A stretch of DNA of 64,000 bases from Orientallactaga sibirica (Eukaryota > Chordata > Mammalia > Rodentia > Dipodidae). Under the pieces are notes generated by a model, which was not told the DNA's origin, searched no databases, and saw only the letters and a list, made by a program, of their open reading frames with translations. The position numbers and the translations under genes were made by a program. The stretch is taken from positions 1,670,001 to 1,734,000 of the forward strand of contig JAEOAD010002279.1 of the NCBI GenBank assembly GCA_036365145.1, given 5' to 3'. Of the stretch, positions 1 through 11,390 are shown in pieces; within the stretch, counting starts at the first letter, position 1; each line of letters opens with the position of its first letter.

Positions 1-194
1 TTGAGCTTGCCATCTGTTGAGATGACGGTGACACGGAAGAGGAGCCCTGAGCCCCCTGATGAAGACTAAATGGAAGCCCTTGCGTGGAGATTTCTGAAAA
101 GCTTTTCCCCCTATGAGTGTGCCCTGGTCTCAGGTGCTAAGCTCACATGTGATTGCCAACGCAACATCTCATGTTAAAAGCAAGAGGCACCAGG

Positions 195-325
195 CTGGAT
201 AACTTTTGCCAGCGCTCAGGAGGCTGAGGCAGGAAGACTACCACAAGTTCAAGGAAATACTGAGCTACATAGTGAATTCTGAGCTACAGTGCAAGACCCT
301 ATCTCAAAAGATATTTTTTTAAAAA
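195..325 (+). repeat. Diverged B1-like SINE
   Basis: It keeps the B1 landmarks in order (CTCAGGAGGCTGAGGCAGGA, then GAGCTACATAGTGAATTC, then AAGACCCTATCTC), but is clearly older than its neighbours and ends directly at the next B1. Confidence 0.65.
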
Positions 326-460
326 GCCGGGTGTGGTGGCGCACGCCTTTAATCCCAGCACTTGGGAGGCAGAGGTAAGAGAATCGCCTTGAGTTCGAGG
401 CCACCCTGAGACTCCACAGTGAATTCCAGGTCAGCCTGAGCTAGAATGAGACTCTACCTC
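326..460 (+). repeat. B1 SINE (7SL-derived)
   Basis: It starts GCCGGGTGTGGTGGCGCACG, contains TTTAATCCCAGCACTTGGGA and ends GAGACTCTACCTC. This is the typical B1 order, derived from 7SL RNA and moved by L1 enzymes. It lacks an A tail because it runs straight into a second B1. Confidence 0.93.
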
Positions 461-583
461 GGACACCTTTAATCCTAGCACTTGGAAGGCAGAGATAGGA
501 GGATCGCTGTGAGTTCAAGGCCACCCTGAGACTACACAGGGAATTCCAGGTCAGCCTGAGGTAGATCGAGACCTTACCTTCAA
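461..583 (+). repeat. B1 SINE, 5'-truncated, joined to previous B1
   Basis: It begins at the ACACCTTTAATCCTAGCACT part, so the first 20 or so B1 bases are missing, and ends GAGACCTTACCTTCAAG. Together with 326-460 it forms a head-to-tail pair. Confidence 0.9.
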
Positions 584-584
<1 letters not shown>

Positions 585-632
<48 letters not shown>

Positions 633-636
633 TATA
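585..636. repeat. (TA)n-(CA)n microsatellite
   Basis: About 19 TA units run into CACACACA and a short TA stretch. It lies where the A tail of the preceding B1 would be. Confidence 0.9.
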
Positions 637-1131
637 TACTCACTACTCACATACATGTATATATCTCCAAATGGTTTTACTCTTAAGCTGAAACACATCA
701 GCCCTGAGAGTGGGGAGTCACGGATGGTACGCACACACACACACAAGTAGAATTATTTGAAGAGCACCTGCTGCCCCCAGGGGACTGCCGTACACGCTAG
801 GCATTGAACAATGAGCAAAGTAACATTTGTGCCTTGTGTGAATCTTGCCTCCTGTTGACTCGTGTCGGTACCAGTTCAGAAAATGTTCCAGACATTGTTA
901 AAACAGCTGTTCTGATAAACAGGCTGCATTTAGGACATGCTGTCCTCAAAACACAAGGATGGCGGAGAGAAGGTGGTGTAAAATGCAAATGTCTTTGGCT
1001 AAACAGTAGAAGTAAAGCTAATTTGATCATGTTGTATCAAGAGGAAGAAAGGAGGGAAGGGAAGAGGGAAGATAGAAAGATGGGCTGGTAGCTTTTCCTC
1101 CTTTCTGTTGATTCATACAGCAATATTTCCA
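637..1131. other. Unique intron sequence
   Basis: I see no gene or recognisable repeat here apart from a short (CA)n at about 731-745. Short ORFs on both strands lack any recognisable protein character. Confidence 0.6.
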
Positions 1132-1336
1132 GGGGCTTGGGGAGATGGCTGAGTAGTTCAAGGTGCTTGTTTGCAAAGCCTGACTACCTGGGTTTGAGTC
1201 CCCAGGATCCACATAAAGCCACTTGCAAAACGTGATTCATGTGTTTGGAGTTTGTTTGCAGCAGCACCAAACCCTAGTGTACGCCATTCCCATTCTTTCA
1301 TATTCTCTCTCTCTCTCCTTGCAAATAAATATTTAA
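1132..1336 (+). repeat. tSINE-A, old copy
   Basis: The head is GGGGCTTGGGGAGATGGCTG, followed by a diverged B box, the TTTGGAGTTTGTTTGCAG core, a CT tract and AAATAAATA. The target duplication AATATTTCCAG flanks it. Several differences from the common form suggest an early insertion. Confidence 0.88.
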
Positions 1337-1420
1337 AAATATTTCCAGAAGTATAAAAATATTGTAATCTCATTTAGGAATATTTAGTGATTTAACTTTA
1401 TTTAGAAGTTTGAATCTGGA

Positions 1421-1574
1421 GCTAGGCGTGGTGGTGCACGCCTTTAATCCCAGCACTCGGGAGGCAGAGGTAGGAGGATCGCCATGAGTTCGAGGCCACA
1501 CTGAGACTACATAGTGAATTCCAGGTCAGCCTGGGCCATAGTGAGACCCTACCTCGCAAAACCAAAAAAAAAAA
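1421..1574 (+). repeat. B1 SINE
   Basis: Complete copy with an A tail. The target AGTTTGAATCTGG occurs on both sides (from 1407 and from 1575), and a third copy lies after the next two SINEs. Confidence 0.95.
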
Positions 1575-1584
1575 GTTTGAATCT

Positions 1585-1810
1585 GGGCTGGAGAGATGGT
1601 TTAGCAGTTAAGGCATTTGCTTGCAAAGCCAGAGGATCCAGGTTCAACTCTCCAGGACTCACGTAAGCCAGATGCACAAGGGGGTGCATGCATCTGGAGT
1701 TCGTTTGCAGTGGCTAGAGGCCCTGGCATGCTCATTCTCTCTGTGTGTGTCTCTCTCTCCCTCTTCCTCTCTCTCTCTCAAATAAATAAAAATATATTTA
1801 AAAAAAAGCA
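1585..1810 (+). repeat. tSINE-A
   Basis: Full head, B-box region GGTTCAACTCTCC, core GCATCTGGAGTTCGTTTGCA, CT tract and A-rich tail. It begins right at the second copy of the AGTTTGAATCTGG target. Confidence 0.95.
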
Positions 1811-1814
1811 TTAA

Positions 1815-1989
1815 GCCGGGAGTGGTGGCACACGCATTTAATCCCAGCACTTGGGAGGCAGAGGTAGGAGGATCTCCATGAGTTTGAGGCCACCCTGAGA
1901 AAACATAGTTAATTCCAGGTCAGCCTGGGCCAGAGTGAAACCCTACCTCGAAAAACAAACAAACAAACAACAACAACAAAAAAAAAAAC
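1815..1989 (+). repeat. B1 SINE in tSINE tail
   Basis: Complete B1 placed at the A-rich end of the preceding tSINE, with a (CAAA)n/(CAA)n/A tail. CATTAA occurs on both sides as a short target duplication. Confidence 0.93.
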
Positions 1990-2270
1990 ATTAAAAGTTT
2001 GAATCCATACCCAGTATAAAATCCATCACAAGTACAAATATTCTGTTGTTCTTGTCTTTAGATCCCAGCTCTGAGCTAAGTGTTGAAGCACAAAGTAGGC
2101 ATTCCATAAATATCAATTAGTCAGCTATGTATTTATACAATGCCTGAGCAGCCTGGTTGAGTATTTCTCTGACCCACCAAGGAGATAGGAGCACAGGGTG
2201 TGGAGTCACGTGGGAGAATGAGGGAGAGACGTGTGCGTGATCGCTGGAGCCGAAGGAAGATTTCAGATGG
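1990..2270. other. Intron before exon, possible MIR/L2 relic
   Basis: AAGCACAAAGTAGGCATTCC followed by ATAAATATCAATTAG resembles the 3' end of ancient MIR or L2 elements (GCACATAGTAGGTGCTCAATAAATAT type). The rest, to the B1 at 2271, looks unique. Confidence 0.35.
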
Positions 2271-3038
<768 letters not shown>

Positions 3039-3200
3039 GCCGGACGTGGTGGCGCGCGCCTTTAATCTTAGCACTTGGGAGGCAAAGATAGGAGGATCGC
3101 CCGCCGTGAGTTCAAGGCCACCTTGTGACTACGTAGTGATTTCCAGGTCAGTCTGGGCTAGAAGGAGACCTTAACCTTAATAAAAAGAAAACAAACAAAC
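3039..3200 (+). repeat. B1 SINE
   Basis: Starts GCCGGACGTGGTGGCGCGCG, with a small CCGC insertion near GGATCGCC. The tail is AAACAAACAAACAACAGCAA. Confidence 0.92.
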
Positions 3201-3242
3201 AACAGCAACATCATACGACAACCTGGAAAAGTAGGGACTAAT

Positions 3243-3472
3243 TTTTTTTTAATATTTTATTTTTAATTATTTATTTGAGAGGAAAAGAGGCAGGTAAAGA
3301 GAGAGAGACAGAGACAGAGAGAATGGGCACGCCAGGGCATCCAGCCTCTGCAAACGGACTCCAGATGCGTGCCCCCTTGTGAACCTGGCTTATATGGGTC
3401 CTGGAGACTTGAACCTGGGTCCTTTGGCTTTGCAGGCCAATGCCCTAACTGCTAAGTCATCTCTCCAGCACC
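3243..3472 (-). repeat. tSINE-A
   Basis: The reverse tail TTTTTTAATATTTTATTTTT leads through a GA-rich tract and GAATGGGCACGCCAGGGC to the reversed head ending CATCTCTCCAGCA. Confidence 0.94.
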
Positions 3473-3743
3473 CTGTTTCTATTTTTTTTTAAAGGCAGTC
3501 AGGTGCAAAGCAGGAAACAGGAAAGGAAAAGCTAAGAAAAAAAAAAAAAGAAGAACAATTACATGAATAATTAGTTCTGGAGCAAAAGGTACAGCATATC
3601 CCATGGGGACATACGACAAAGAAACTCGGTTGAGGTGGGGGAGAGAGTAAGACTGGAAGGAGCCCGTGGGCCATGGCATCTACTGGACTTTCTACAGGAA
3701 ATTCAAGGCAGGGCAGTGACATAATGTAGGATGGGCTAGTGTG
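3473..3743. other. Intron sequence, no feature seen
   Basis: It contains a short A-run near 3537-3549 and otherwise unclassified sequence, up to the target duplication of the LTR. Confidence 0.5.
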
Positions 3744-3749
3744 AATAAG

Positions 3750-4128
3750 TGTTGGGGCCCCCCCTAGGGCCAGCCCAGGAGGGATAGCAGGGTATCTGCC
3801 GAGTTGGGGTGAGAGGCGCGGAGTCACGACACAGACTCTGGGAGTAGGGTGGAAGCAGCAGAGGGCGAGCTGCCTCAAACTCGTTTATTGAGGAAGTACA
3901 CGGAGTTTTAAGGGGCTTGGCTGGCCAGTCATTGTATGGGGTGGTCCCCTTTTTGTGACCAATGACAGCCTGTCTCCAGACAGATCATCTCGTAGCAGGT
4001 TTCTCGCGAGCATGGGACTGTAGCTGTTGTCATGCCAAGCTTGCGCAGAACGCCATGTTCACAGAAGCCACTTCCTGGTTTCTCTGCCATGCGGTCTGGC
4101 TAGGGCCAGGCCTGCATTGTGCCATACA
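3750..4128 (-). mobile_element. Solo LTR, endogenous retrovirus class II (ERVK/IAP-like)
   Basis: The element is 379 bp and has TG...CA ends. It is flanked by an exact 6-bp target duplication AATAAG (3744-3749 and 4129-4134); six bases is the usual size for class II endogenous retroviruses. Read on the minus strand, it contains the polyadenylation signal AATAAA (+ strand TTTATT near 3884) followed by a short R/U5-like end. No internal viral genes or second LTR are present, so this is a solo LTR left by recombination. The class is inferred from duplication length and general layout; the exact family is unknown. Confidence 0.85.
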
Positions 4129-4442
4129 AATAAGTTCTTTCAGTTCTAAGATATAGGTTAGTTTCGCAGTTGCCTGTTGAGGGGTGATCAAGGCAGAGGA
4201 ACATTGCCCTGTAGGATGTGTTCAAAGAGAATGCCAGACATTGGATTGGTCAGTTTGCTTGTCAAAAAGGCATAGTCCTGGATGGCCCCCTCCCTATGTC
4301 TAAGAATTGTTTATCTCTGGGACAGATGGTGCCTACCTACCCAGAAAGGGTTTTTACTATATCAGCATACCATAATATACAGAAATTTAAAACAAGATTT
4401 AGTCATAAAAGGCAGAATTCAGGAGACAGAATGGAATTTTTT
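4129..4442. other. Intron between LTR and tSINE pair
   Basis: I see no gene. It holds the right-hand LTR target AATAAG and unclassified sequence that ends in the AATGGAATTTT target of the next SINE. Confidence 0.5.
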
Positions 4443-4668
4443 AAAGGGCCTTTTAAAAAAATATACTTTATTTATTTATTTATTTGCGAGACAGAAAGAG
4501 GCAGAGGGAAAGAGAGAGAATGGGTGCACCAGATCATCCAGCCACTGCAAACAAACTCCAGATGTACGCGCCCCCTTGTGCAACTGGCTTACGTGGGTCC
4601 TAGAGGATCAAACGGGGGTCCTTTGTGCAAGCAAGTGCCTAAACTGATAAGCCATGTCTTCAGCCCCA
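4443..4668 (-). repeat. tSINE-A
   Basis: Full length and reversed, ending GCCATGTCTTCAGCCCC. AATGGAATTTT occurs on both sides. Confidence 0.93.
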
Positions 4669-4683
4669 CAATGGAATTTTCTT

Positions 4684-4862
4684 AATACATTTATTTGCAA
4701 GGAGAGAGAGAGAGAAACTGGTGTGCCAAGGCTTCTTGCCACTGCATACGAACTCTAGATGCATATGCCACTTTGTACATCTGGCTTTATGTGGAGAATC
4801 GAACCCAGGCAGTCAGACTTTGCAAGCAAGCAGCTTAACTGCTGAGCCATCTCTCCAGCCCC
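4684..4862 (-). repeat. tSINE-A, second insertion at same target
   Basis: A shorter and older-looking copy that lies between the second and third copies of AATGGAATTTT (the third reads AATGGAGTTTT). Confidence 0.92.
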
Positions 4863-5003
4863 CAGAATGGAGTTTTAACCTTAGAATGCCCCGAGTAGAA
4901 AATAAACAGAATTTATCTCCGTTATTGGTTAAGGTGGGCCTGTCTATGGATGCCTTCTTGGGAATTTAGAATGAGGGAGACACATGGTAGAAAGAGAGCT
5001 TGT

Positions 5004-5232
5004 GGGCTGCAGAGATGGCTTGGTGGTTAAGGTGTTTGCCTGCAAAGCCAAAGGACCCAGGTTCAATTCCCCAGGACCCACTTGGGCCAGATACACAAGG
5101 TGGGTGGCACATGTGTCTGGAGATTGTTTGCAGTGACTGGAGGCTCTGGCATGCCCATTCTCTTTCTCGCTACCTGCCTCTCTCTCTCTGTCTCTTTCTC
5201 TCTCTCAAATAAATAAATAAATATGTTTTTAA
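5004..5232 (+). repeat. tSINE-A
   Basis: GGGCTGCAGAGATGGCTTGG head, B box GGTTCAATTCC, CT tract and (AAAT)n tail ending in AAATATGTTTTTAAAA. Confidence 0.94.
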
Positions 5233-5395
5233 AAGGAGGAGGAGGAGAAAGTAAGCTTGCATCCAACAGTATTAAAAGCCCTATGTAAGCCTCTGCTGCC
5301 TTACTCAAAGTGTGGCTTCAGAACCTGGGGTTTTTCTCTTCCCTAGAAAGACAATATTATGCAGACCTTTGCTCAGCTTTGAACCCCACATTAAA

Positions 5396-5612
5396 AGATG
5401 GCTTAGTAGTGAAGGCGCTTGCCTGCAAAACCAAGGACCCTGGTTTGATTCCCCAGGACCCACGTAAGCCAGATGCACAAGATGGTGCATGCGTCTGGAG
5501 TTCCTTCACACTGGCTAGAGACTCTGTCGTGCCCATTTGATCTCTGTCTCTCTCTTTATCTATCTATCTGCCTCTCTCTCAAATAAATAAATAAATAAAA
5601 TATTTTTAAAAA
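5396..5612 (+). repeat. tSINE-A, 5'-truncated
   Basis: It begins at AGATGGCTTAGTAGTGAAGG, missing the first few bases, and carries a (TATC)n piece in its pyrimidine tract before (AAAT)n. Confidence 0.92.
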
Positions 5613-6145
5613 TTATTGTCAAATCATCATATACTGCAAAGAGGAAAACCAGGGCAAGCTATGCCGGACAAGTCTCACCACAGACATGGCCACCGGGATG
5701 CCGGGGACACGTAGAGGGTGGGGGAAGTTGAGCAGAGTCCACACTTGCAGAGACTTTGTCGTCCTTCAGCAGCACCCTGCGAGAGAGCTGAACCCCATGG
5801 ACCCGGGCCTCAGAGATATTCTCGCCAATGATTGATGTGCCCCATAGTATGATGCTATCACCAGGCCTTCCCAGTCCCAGCCCCGTCTATCACCATGACA
5901 ATAGCATCATCAGAGCCGGGACAGAGGCTCAGAGTACCTGGCATTTTATCTTATCCGGGGACCATGTTTTGGGCTATTCTATCCCACCGTGTCCCTCCCA
6001 CACCATTAAATAGACTGCGCCTGAGATTATTAAAGAACCGCTAAATGCCCTCCGTTTTTCCCAATGCAAAGAGATAGCTTACATTCTGAATCTTTCTGTA
6101 CCTCCTCTCTCAAAAGTCGTCTCCCAACAAAGATAAACAGCAGCA
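5613..6145. other. Unique intron sequence
   Basis: No repeat or gene is recognised. The short ORFs here are not similar to any protein I know. Confidence 0.5.
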
Positions 6146-6340
6146 GGGATGGAGAGGTGGCTTAGTGGTCAGGGCATTTGCCTATAAAGCCAAAGGATCC
6201 CGGTTCGATTCCCCAGGACCCATGTAAGCCAGATGCACAAGGGGGCACATGCATTTAGAGTTCATTTGCAGTGGCTGGAGGCCCTGGCGTGCCCACTCTC
6301 TCTCTCTCTCTCTCAAATAAATAAATAATATTTTTTTAAA
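6146..6340 (+). repeat. tSINE-A
   Basis: GGGATGGAGAGGTGGCTTAG head. The target AGATAA(A)CAGCA is found before and after, with one indel. Confidence 0.94.
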
Positions 6341-7961
6341 AAGATAACAGCAAACCTTGAGGTGACATATATATAATTCTTTCACTAGACACAAAGAAAA
6401 CAGCAGTAAAATGATTATTTCAGGGCACAGCCATTTGCCTCAGTAGAGGAAATGGCAGATCGCTGGTGGACAGTCAGAGAGGAAGTATAGAGTTGAGCGT
6501 GTTTGGTCTGGCACAGCCCGCCTCAGTCAGCTCTATGGGATTATCAACAAGACCCATAACATCAAATGTCTGCAGACTCCCCTGATCACTATGCCGCAAC
6601 GTGAGCCCTGGGGGGAAACGGTCAGGATAATTGAGTTTGTTCAAATCTGCAGTAGAAGTGAAGGAGCCGAGCCAGCGTGTCCCGCACCACCTATAACGGG
6701 GCTGGAACTTTCTGGGGGCCCTTTGCAGTAGGTTGAACTGCTCAGCAGTGAGATGGGCTGGGAGTGGGTGGGAAGGGGGTAATCAAACCACAACCAGACA
6801 ACCAGATGATGGGATCTTGAAGGGAGTCAGGTAGAGGGGCTGAGCCGTGATGCTGCTCCACATTCATATGGCTCTCTGAGCTACACTTCAAGGTTCCATT
6901 CTTAAAGTGGTGCCTATTAGCATCTTTTTTGTTGTTGTTGTTTACAATTCCTCTAGGGGGTACACTGGGCAACACTTTGCTGACCGTCTACCTTTGCCCA
7001 GCAGGGGTTGGCAGCTCTGGGCAGGGTAGAATGTAGTCAGAAAACCCTATTCTCCATACGTGGGAAAACCAGGTCTTTGTCACAAGGAATGACAAATCTG
7101 ACTTGTTTATCTTGTCGAAGGTATTTTTTGCTCAAGCTTGACTGCATGTTGTTTTTATTTTTAAGCTGGAAAAAAAAAGAAAGAAAGAAAAGAAACATTT
7201 GCCAAACGTGACAATAGCTAGAATTAAAAAAAAAAAAAAAAGTTGTCAAAAATGTTTTGATCCCAATTAAAGAGACCCTTTGCAGCAATTTACACCCTGT
7301 CTCGAATTTCAAAGAACTCCTGATCCTCGTCCTTGTTTGAGTGAATCTTGTTTTATTATTAGCATGTTGTAGGGAATAAATCAATGTTGAAAGCTGTTCA
7401 TATTTTCACATACCTAGACACCGCTAATCTATCAGAGGGATCAGGGAAGACGCAGACGTGTCACACAGGGCCTCCTGTCATTCGGAATGCAGGAGCAGAT
7501 GTACCCTGCAAAAGCAGCTCCAGACTAATACATCCTCGCGTCTTAAGAAGGGTTCAGGACACCAAGACAGGAGGCCTGTCATTTGCACGAGACAGGCATA
7601 CACTCAAGCATTCCTTCCAACTCTAAGAACTATATTGTTTGGTGAAGCTCACTGGTTCATTTTTTTCTCTCCAATTATAATTTATTCCACAGGCTTACCA
7701 TAATTTTGTGGCATGAAAAAAAAAACCCATAAATATTGAAAGACCCTCCAGACAGTCTGTTTCTTAGGATGGAGGGCAGTGGTCTGCATTAACTTCTCCA
7801 GATGTTGGAACACCCTTTGTTCTCAATCACGTGTGGATTTTACTGGTTTCTTTCAATGAACCGGCACTTCCTAAGTTCATAGCCACATCATAATTGGTAC
7901 TGACACTTTCCTTCTGATATTCCTGAACGAAGTAAAAAGCAGTAAGTTAAAGCTACAGCCA
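6341..7961. other. Long non-repeat intron stretch
   Basis: No gene or SINE is seen in this 1.6 kb. It contains a small purine run (about 7168-7196), an A run (7226-7241) and AT-rich sequence around 7650-7730. ORFs up to 115 codons look random. Confidence 0.55.
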
Positions 7962-8151
7962 GGGGCTGGAGAGATGGCTTAGCGGCTAAGGCGTTCACCT
8001 GCAAAGCCAAAGGATCCTGGTTCGATCTCCAGGACCCACGTAAGCCAATGCACAAGAGGGCGCATGAATCTGGAGTTTGTTTGCAGTAGCTGGAGGCCCT
8101 GACATGCCCATTTTCTCTCCCTCTCTCTCTCTCTCTCTCTCTGCCTCTCAA

Positions 8152-8193
<42 letters not shown>

Positions 8194-8359
8194 TTTTTGA
8201 GGTAGGGTTTCACTCTGGCCCAGGCTGACCTGGAATTAACTATGTAGTCTCAGGGTGGCCTCGAACTCACGGCGATCCTCCTACCTCTGCCTCCCGAGTG
8301 CTGGGATTAAAGGCGTATGCCACCACGCCTGGCATAAATATTTTTTTTTTAAAAAAAGC
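7962..8359 (+). repeat. tSINE-A interrupted by a B1
   Basis: The body runs to 8158 and its tail resumes after the reversed B1 at 8334-8359. AAGCTACAGC before and AAGCTACAAC after are the outer target duplication. A (TA)n run at 8157-8184 has grown in the tail. Confidence 0.92.
8185..8333 (-). repeat. B1 SINE nested in tSINE tail
   Basis: Complete reversed B1 from the T run to CACCACGCCTGGC. Its position inside the tail makes it the younger of the two. Confidence 0.94.
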
Positions 8360-8796
8360 TACAACAGCTTCATACACAGCTGTTCCTGGATGGATAGGTT
8401 GTCGAAGTCCAGTGATTAGCATAGTGTAAATGGGAGTGTTGCCCTGGCTCCTGGGGATTTAAAGATGAATACAACATGGTCCCTGCCCCTGAGGCATTGA
8501 ACAGTCTAGTGCAAAACCAGACTCACCAGCTAACTGACAGCTGCCAAGACACAGGTGGGAACAAAGGCATCCATGCTCGGGGACTGAGGCCCAACTTTGC
8601 CCAGAATATTGCTGAGCATCTCCGGGTCTGTCAGCGGAAGAGAAGATTTGAAAAGATGAGATGGGAGTCAGCCAAGAGTAAACAATATTTATAAATATAC
8701 AGAAGTCTACAAGGGACAGAGATGCGCTTCATCCCTCACTTCCTTCAGGATATAGTTGTTTGAATGTCTGTATAAACACGTAGTTAAACAAGACTA
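8360..8796. repeat. Unique sequence with possible L2 relic
   Basis: About 8455-8515 (AAAGATGAATACAACATGGT, CCCTGCCCCTGAGG and AACAGTCTAGTG) resembles the conserved 3' part of ancient L2 elements. The rest is unclassified. Confidence 0.4.
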
Positions 8797-8964
8797 GCTG
8801 GGCATGGTGGCACACGCCTTTAATCCCAGCACTCGGGGGGGGGGCAGAGGTAGGAGGATCGCCGTGAGTTCAAGGCCACCCTGAGAATACATAGTTAATT
8901 CCAGGTCAGCCTGGGCCAGAGTGAGAACCTACCTCGAAAAACCAAAAAAATATTTAAAAAAATA
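8797..8964 (+). repeat. B1 SINE, first of a pair
   Basis: Complete B1 with an expanded G run near 8836-8844. It ends in a mixed A/T tail that meets the next B1. Confidence 0.94.
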
Positions 8965-9099
8965 CCGGGTGTGGTGGCGCATGTCTTTAATCCCAGCACT
9001 CGGGAGGCAGAGGTAGAAGGATCACTGAGAATTTGAGGCCATCCTGAGACTACATAGTGAATTCCAGGTCAGCCTGGGCCAGAGTGAGACCCTACCTCG

Positions 9100-9135
<36 letters not shown>
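8965..9135 (+). repeat. B1 SINE, second of a pair
   Basis: It starts CCGGGTGTGGTGGCGCATG and ends in about 36 A. One outer target, ACAAGACT, flanks the pair (8788-8795 and 9138-9145). Confidence 0.94.
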
Positions 9136-9139
<4 letters not shown>

Positions 9140-9244
9140 AAGACTATTGTTCATTGCATCCCTGTCATCAGCTTAGTTCACAGCAACTCACAAAACAGAG
9201 CCTCAGTAATATTTATTGCAGCAGGGATAAAATGACTGAGTACT

Positions 9245-9456
9245 GGGCTGAAGAGATGGCTTAGCAGTTAAGGCGTTTGCCTGCAAAGCCAAAGGACCCA
9301 GGTTTGATTCCCCCAGGACGCATGTTAACCAGATGCACAAAGGGGCGCATGTATCTGGAGTTCATTTGCAGTGGCTGGAGGCCCTGGCATGCCTATTCTC
9401 TCTCTCTCTCTCCCTCTTTCTCTCTGTCAAATAAATAAAAATAGAATATTTTAAAA
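9245..9456 (+). repeat. tSINE-A
   Basis: GGGCTGAAGAGATGGCTTAG head. AAAATGACTGAGTACT occurs just before it and again after the following B1. Confidence 0.94.
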
Positions 9457-9466
9457 ACTGACTGTA

Positions 9467-9614
9467 GCCGGGCGTGGTGGCGGATGCCTTTAATCCCAGC
9501 ACTCAGGAGGCAGAGGTAGGAGGATCGCCAAGAGTTCGAGGCCACCCTGAGACTACATAGTGAATTCCAGGTCAGCCTGGGCCAGAGTGAGACCCTACCT
9601 CAAAAAAAAAAAAA
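9467..9614 (+). repeat. B1 SINE after tSINE
   Basis: Complete B1 with a 13-A tail. The partial target AAAACTGACTGTA before it and AAATGACTGAGTA after it show that it landed at the tail/target border of the tSINE. Confidence 0.94.
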
Positions 9615-10697
9615 TGACTGAGTACTCATGAACCCATATATATAGAGTGCACAAGTACGGCATAGCAGGTAAGAAACGGGGACTGGCTCGGGGTTCCATT
9701 CCCGCCTCTCATAAGTGACGGGTCACTGTGTTTTCGATATAATGGCTACACTTCTGTTTTGGCACTGATGTGATCACTTACTCTTCAGTGCAAACCAGGG
9801 TCACCTTGCGTGTATTTCGTCATACATAGATAGCACTTAGGGAGAAGAGCCGAGGTCAAGCACGTAGGCTGGTGTCAGGGAGGGAGACGAGAAGGACATG
9901 GGCTTGGTGGCCTTGGGAATGGACCTGTCATCTCAGCCAATGCGACTGTACCATGAATTAATGATCCCGTACGCATGACCTGATCCTGTGGGCTGGTGGT
10001 GGGCATGGCTCCAGTCTCTGACGACCCCGGTGATTCTGGAGACTCCCATTGTCCCTTTTAAATATGACTCAGTATCGGCGGCTCCTAAGCTGCTGAGCGT
10101 TACCACTGGTTACAGAAACCGAATTCAAATCCCACTTAGTGATGCCGGAGCTCATTTTCTTTCCTTCACCCGAGAGTTTTGCCACGTGACTCATTCTGTC
10201 TCCCCTAGGGGGTGTGGAGAGGAAATGTACGCAGCCACGTTTAGTAATCATGACTTCTGGACGGAAGGATTTAATTGTTAGGGACTAATATTGCTAGACA
10301 GGACAGACGTACAGAGCAGAAGGCTAGCTTCCAGCGTGATATGACTTTCAGATGTCTAGGCAGACATGAATGTAAGATGAAAAAAAACTGTTTTGTAATT
10401 ACTGGATTCTAAAACCTAGTTCCGTGTTTGCATCTCCACAAAGTTTTTTTTTTTTTTTTTTAGGCCATATTCACGAGGCTGAATTTCTCAGAACCAAACT
10501 TAAGAAAGATGTGCTTTGTTTGGCTGAAATCACATCAAGATTATCCATGATTTTGGAAAACCATTAGACTGTGATGCTTGTAACGGCCGAGTTGCCAGAT
10601 CAGGTCTAAGCTCAGCCCTGCCTCTCAGCCCCGCTCCACTCTATCTGCTGTTGTCTTGTTTCATTCTTCTTTATCAATGTAAAGAAGGGAGCTTGTG
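9615..10697. other. Intron sequence with faint MIR-like pieces
   Basis: GAATTCAAATCCCACTTAGTG near 10122 and GGTTCCATTCCCGCC near 9692 have the look of old MIR cores, but are too diverged to be sure. A T run lies at 10444-10462. No gene is seen. Confidence 0.35.
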
Positions 10698-10912
10698 GGG
10701 CTGGAGAGATGGCTTGGCAGTTAAGGTGCTTGCCTGCTGAGCCTAAGAATGCCGGTTGCAATCTCCAGGTCCCACGTTTACACAGACGCAAAAAATGACA
10801 CAAGGGTGCAATGCCACATGTACCCACAAGGGGGAGTATGTGTCTGGAGTTCGTCCACAGTGGCTGAAAGGCCCTGGCGTGCCCATTCTCTCTCTTTCTC
10901 CCCTTCTAGTCA
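10698..10912 (+). repeat. tSINE-B, 3'-truncated
   Basis: It carries the B-type segment (AATGACACAAGGGTGCAATG), with a decayed CTCF-like core at about 10823-10840. It ends in the CT tract without an A tail. Confidence 0.88.
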
Positions 10913-11144
10913 TTGGGGTCATTGTGAGCAGAGGTCACAATTGCCTCTCTGGTCAGAGAATGGCAGCTTCAGTGATGTGACCCGAATTTTTCGCGTCATG
11001 CCTGTCATTTCCAGGGTTCCTTCTGTTTCTAGATGAATAAAAGCTATATAGAAGATAATTCAGTGTACATATTACATATCCATTTCTGATACTCACAATC
11101 TTGATGCTGAGGTCACTTTCTCCCCCTCATTTTCCTTTCTTTCT

Positions 11145-11390
11145 TTTTTTTTATTTGAGAGAGAGAAAGGGAGAGAGAGAGAGGGAGAGAGAGAGAGAGA
11201 ATGGGCGTGCCAGCAGCCTCTCAGCTGCTGTGAACGAACTCCAGACGCAAGCACCCCCTTGTGGTCAAACGCAGCATTGAGCCCTTGAGTCACTTTTTGC
11301 ATCTGGTTGAAGGTGGGACCTGGAGATTGGAACTGACGTTCTTAGGCTCGGCAGGCAGGCACCTTAACCACTAAGCCATCTCTCCAGCCC
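11145..11390 (-). repeat. tSINE-B
   Basis: Full length, flanked by CTCATTTTCCTTTCT on both sides. The CTCF-like core at 11251-11268 has one change in its GGC triplet. Confidence 0.94.
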
